NCBI GenBank assembly: GCA_028823995.1
Contig: JAPPFD010000030.1
Location: 172,927 to 236,926, forward strand
Source of the DNA: a bacterium
GTDB taxonomy: Bacteria; Actinomycetota; Acidimicrobiia; Spongiisociales; ZC4RG35
DNA: 64,000 nucleotides
Reading direction: 5' to 3'
The position numbers and the translations under genes were made by a program. The number at the start of each line of letters is the position of its first letter. The first letter of the stretch is position 1. Positions 62,186 through 64,000 of this stretch are shown here, one piece after another. The notes under the pieces are model-generated. The model searched no databases, was not told the origin of the DNA, and worked only from the letters and a program-made list of their open reading frames with translations.

Positions 62186-63096
62186 GATCCAGAGAATAAC
62201 CGACGGGGATTGCCCACCGTCAGCGCAGTCGTGTCGTTCTTGCTGATCCCCCGCTCCCACAGAAGCGGCAGGAAACGGGTGATCACATGGTCATACCCCG
62301 TCCCTCCATACGATCTCATCGCACCCCGCTTGCCCACGTCGGTCGAAAGCAGGATGCGGTCCCGATACCCGGCCCCTATGAGCCGGACTATGGCGTCCGC
62401 CCTCCGCTCGTCGGTCTGTTTGTCCAGTTGGCCGATGGCGTCGTAGGCGATCCAGACTCCCCGCCGGAGCAACTCGAGGTGATAGTCCACGTCCGGGGTG
62501 GTGTCGACATGGCCGATCACCAGTTTGTCGAGGTTCGCCCCGGCTTCCTCAAACAACCTCACCTGTTCCATGCCGATCCGGGTGAAGAGGGCATGGGTGG
62601 AGATGGGCACCCCGGTCTCCCGCTGAGCCACGGCACAGGCTCTGATCACCCGTTCCTCCGCAGCAGAGATCCTTCGGTGGTGGGTACCGATCTCCCCCAG
62701 GATTCCCGCCCGGACATCTGTCCCGTAGAACCCCTCGGCGAGGTCCTTCACCAGCATGGCCGCGATGTCCCGGCCGGTCATATCCCTCAGCCAGGGCGGA
62801 TGGAACTTCTCCCAGTAGAAACCGGTCCCGGCGATGATGTTTATGCCCACGTCCCGGGCCACCTCCCGGAGCGCCTCCGGATCCGACCCCAGCCCGTGCA
62901 CCGTCTGATCGACGATGGTGCTCCCCCCGCACTCCTTGAAGAAACCCAACTCGTACCGGGCAACCTCGGGATCGCAGAGGATCAGATGGGAGTTCATGGT
63001 TATCTCGTAGAGGTCCATGAAGACATGCTCGTGGGGCAGGGTCACACCCAACTCGTCCGGAGAAACGGGTCCCAGAACGGTTTGAACGGTGTTCAG
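62182..63096 (-). CDS. Phosphotriesterase-family metal-dependent hydrolase
   Basis: A 304-residue TIM-barrel amidohydrolase. Metal ligands are HxH in TLPHEHVFMD (near residue 23), Glu in GILGEIGTH (taking the place of the carboxylated Lys, as in PHP-type members), His in STHALF, His in VIGHVDTT and Asp in LLSTDVGK. Lactonase or amidase roles are more likely than organophosphate hydrolysis. The family N-terminus (TVLGPVSPDELG) is encoded upstream of the first canonical start (TTG 63051), so CTG 63096 behind AGGGGAG is proposed. Confidence 0.85.
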   Translation of the reverse strand: MNTVQTVLGPVSPDELGVTLPHEHVFMDLYEITMNSHLILCDPEVARYELGFFKECGGSTIVDQTVHGLGSDPEALREVARDVGINIIAGTGFYWEKFHPPWLRDMTGRDIAAMLVKDLAEGFYGTDVRAGILGEIGTHHRRISAAEERVIRACAVAQRETGVPISTHALFTRIGMEQVRLFEEAGANLDKLVIGHVDTTPDVDYHLELLRRGVWIAYDAIGQLDKQTDERRADAIVRLIGAGYRDRILLSTDVGKRGAMRSYGGTGYDHVITRFLPLLWERGISKNDTTALTVGNPRRLFSGS

Positions 63097-63108
63097 TGAT
63101 CCACTCCC

Positions 63109-63882
63109 CTAGTACATCGTCAGCGCGCCGCTCACGTTGATGGTGGCGCCGCTGACGAAACTGGAATGCTCAGAAGCCAAGAAGGCCACCACCCGGGCCA
63201 ACTCCTCGGGTTGTCCCATCCGCCCCAGTGGGCATTGCTCGATTCCGGCCGCCACGATCTCGGGGAGATTGTCGACGTGCTGCATGGGCGTGTCTATCTG
63301 CCCAGGCGACACACAGTTCACCAGAATGTCATGCGGGCCATAGGCCCGGGCGAACCCCCGGGTCATGGAGACCACGCCCCCCTTGCTGGCCACGTAGATG
63401 TGGCTACCATGCACCGGCCCGCTCAGCCAGGCGCCGGACGTGAAATTGATGATGCGCCCCCCTCTGCCGGTGGCGATCATCGCCTCGCCAACCGCCTTGT
63501 TGAGAAAGAATGACCCTTTCAGGTTCACATCGAGTTGGGCGTCCCAGTCCTCCTCGGTCACATCGCCCAACTCCTTGCGCCGCAGGTAGGCCCCCACATG
63601 AGCCAGCGCCCACAGCGGACCCAGCCTCGCTTCTACCTCGGCCACCATCGCTGGCATCGACCCGCTGCCAGCCAGGTCGAAGACCAGCGGCAGATGTCTC
63701 CCGGGGTCCTCCAGTTCCGCCACCACCTCCCGCACCGTTTCCTGAATGTCCAGGGCCGCCACCCTGGCGCCCAGGGCGGCCATGACCTGGGCGGTCGCCC
63801 TCCCTATGCCGCTCGCCGCTCCGGTCACCAGCACTGCCCGGTCTTGGAGACCTGCGCCCAGCGACCAATCCTGTGCGGTCAT
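63109..63882 (-). CDS. SDR-family oxidoreductase (paralogue)
   Basis: A 257-residue SDR with LVTGAASGIGRATAQVMA, the active site YVASKGG near residue 166 and the C-terminus GATINVSGALTMY. NNAG is replaced by HVGA (LAHVGAYLR), so the structural Asn is absent at the usual place. It is followed after 12 nt by the phosphotriesterase-family gene. It is the second SDR of this block, paralogous to 60239-61024. Confidence 0.86.
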   Translation of the reverse strand: MTAQDWSLGAGLQDRAVLVTGAASGIGRATAQVMAALGARVAALDIQETVREVVAELEDPGRHLPLVFDLAGSGSMPAMVAEVEARLGPLWALAHVGAYLRRKELGDVTEEDWDAQLDVNLKGSFFLNKAVGEAMIATGRGGRIINFTSGAWLSGPVHGSHIYVASKGGVVSMTRGFARAYGPHDILVNCVSPGQIDTPMQHVDNLPEIVAAGIEQCPLGRMGQPEELARVVAFLASEHSSFVSGATINVSGALTMY

Positions 63883-63928
63883 GCCCTTCCCGGTCCTCCG
63901 GCGGAGTCTCTGAACCCGAAGCCCCAGG

Positions 63929-64000
63929 TCATTCGGCGGGCATCTGGAAGGGCTCGGGATCCAGGAAGCGGTTGAGGACGTTGCGGCTCACCGCCGCCAC
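63929..64000 (-). CDS. C-terminal end of an unidentified gene (cut by window edge)
   Basis: An open frame enters from the right edge and ends at TGA 63929-63931 with 23 visible codons ending FLDPEPFQMPAE. It points in the same direction as the SDR/phosphotriesterase block and lies 46 nt upstream of it, so it may be the first gene of that operon. Too short to identify. Confidence 0.5.
   Translation of the reverse strand: MAAVSRNVLNRFLDPEPFQMPAE

Overview
The window is high-GC, densely packed bacterial chromosome with short gaps, many 1-4 nt start/stop overlaps and frequent GTG/TTG starts. Family content points to an actinobacterium: a DUF3151 protein, an F420-type split-barrel protein, an EtfD-like ETF:menaquinone oxidoreductase, a Rv2466c-like thioredoxin-fold protein, a Rv1086-like short Z-prenyl transferase, TrpB2, and many SDR, LLM and molybdenum-hydroxylase genes. 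The mix resembles an environmental, possibly Acidimicrobiia-like, heterotroph. That placement is inference; there is no rRNA here to test it. I see no phage genes, transposases, integrases, CRISPR arrays or convincing tRNA genes.

Layout. 1-2.2 kb: two tandem paralogous SDR genes (the first cut by the window edge) and a VanZ-like membrane protein. 2.3-8.8 kb: a lipoprotein, an F420-type split-barrel protein, a YbaK-type deacylase, DUF3151 coupled to pyruvate phosphate dikinase, and an NfeD/stomatin pair. 8.8-12.6 kb: a three-subunit form II CO-dehydrogenase-like operon (S-L-M). 12.8-18.5 kb: a CpaE-like ATPase pair, pheA, etfD, bcp and proC. 18.5-28 kb: two VapBC modules, base-excision and AlkZ-like repair proteins, trpB2, a thiolase, and a split FabG4-like pair. 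28-33 kb: D-2-hydroxyacid dehydrogenase, LLM oxidoreductase, and divergent creatininase and amidohydrolase genes around a palindrome. 32.5-36.2 kb: recR, dnaX and a dGTPase-like gene. 36-47.6 kb: nitroreductase, haloalkane dehalogenase, YgjP-like peptidase, EEP hydrolase, PepP, AtuA-like protein, ABC exporter, prenyl transferase, phosphatase, endonuclease IV. 48-52 kb: panB, a DUF192 lipoprotein and the rpsF-ssb-rpsR-rplI operon. 52-56 kb: adenine deaminase with an AzgA-type permease, a decayed rplI fragment, RidA and a cupin protein. 56-64 kb: a minus-strand catabolic block with a two-subunit TPP-dependent 2-oxo acid/acetoin dehydrogenase E1, a free lipoyl domain, a ceramidase-like hydrolase, two paralogous SDRs, a DapB-like dehydrogenase and a phosphotriesterase-family hydrolase.

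The most unusual signal is non-coding. An element of about 265 nt occurs three times: 19945-20215 (+), 23621-23885 (+), and a diverged copy at 56096-56340 (-). The two close copies begin with a promoter-like TTGACT-18 nt-CAyATT and share matching hairpins. In all three copies the 3' end lies within about 15 nt of the stop codon of a gene transcribed toward it. These copies fill three of the four gene-free stretches longer than 300 nt. The fourth, 54844-55193, holds a frameshifted relic of the ribosomal protein L9 gene whose intact copy lies 3 kb away.

The window therefore mixes housekeeping genes (dnaX, recR, ribosomal proteins, panB, proC, pheA, ppdK) with a broad oxidative and hydrolytic catabolic repertoire. 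EtfD could feed electrons from acyl-CoA oxidation (thiolase, FabG-like reductase) into menaquinone, and AzgA plus adenine deaminase form an adenine salvage pair.
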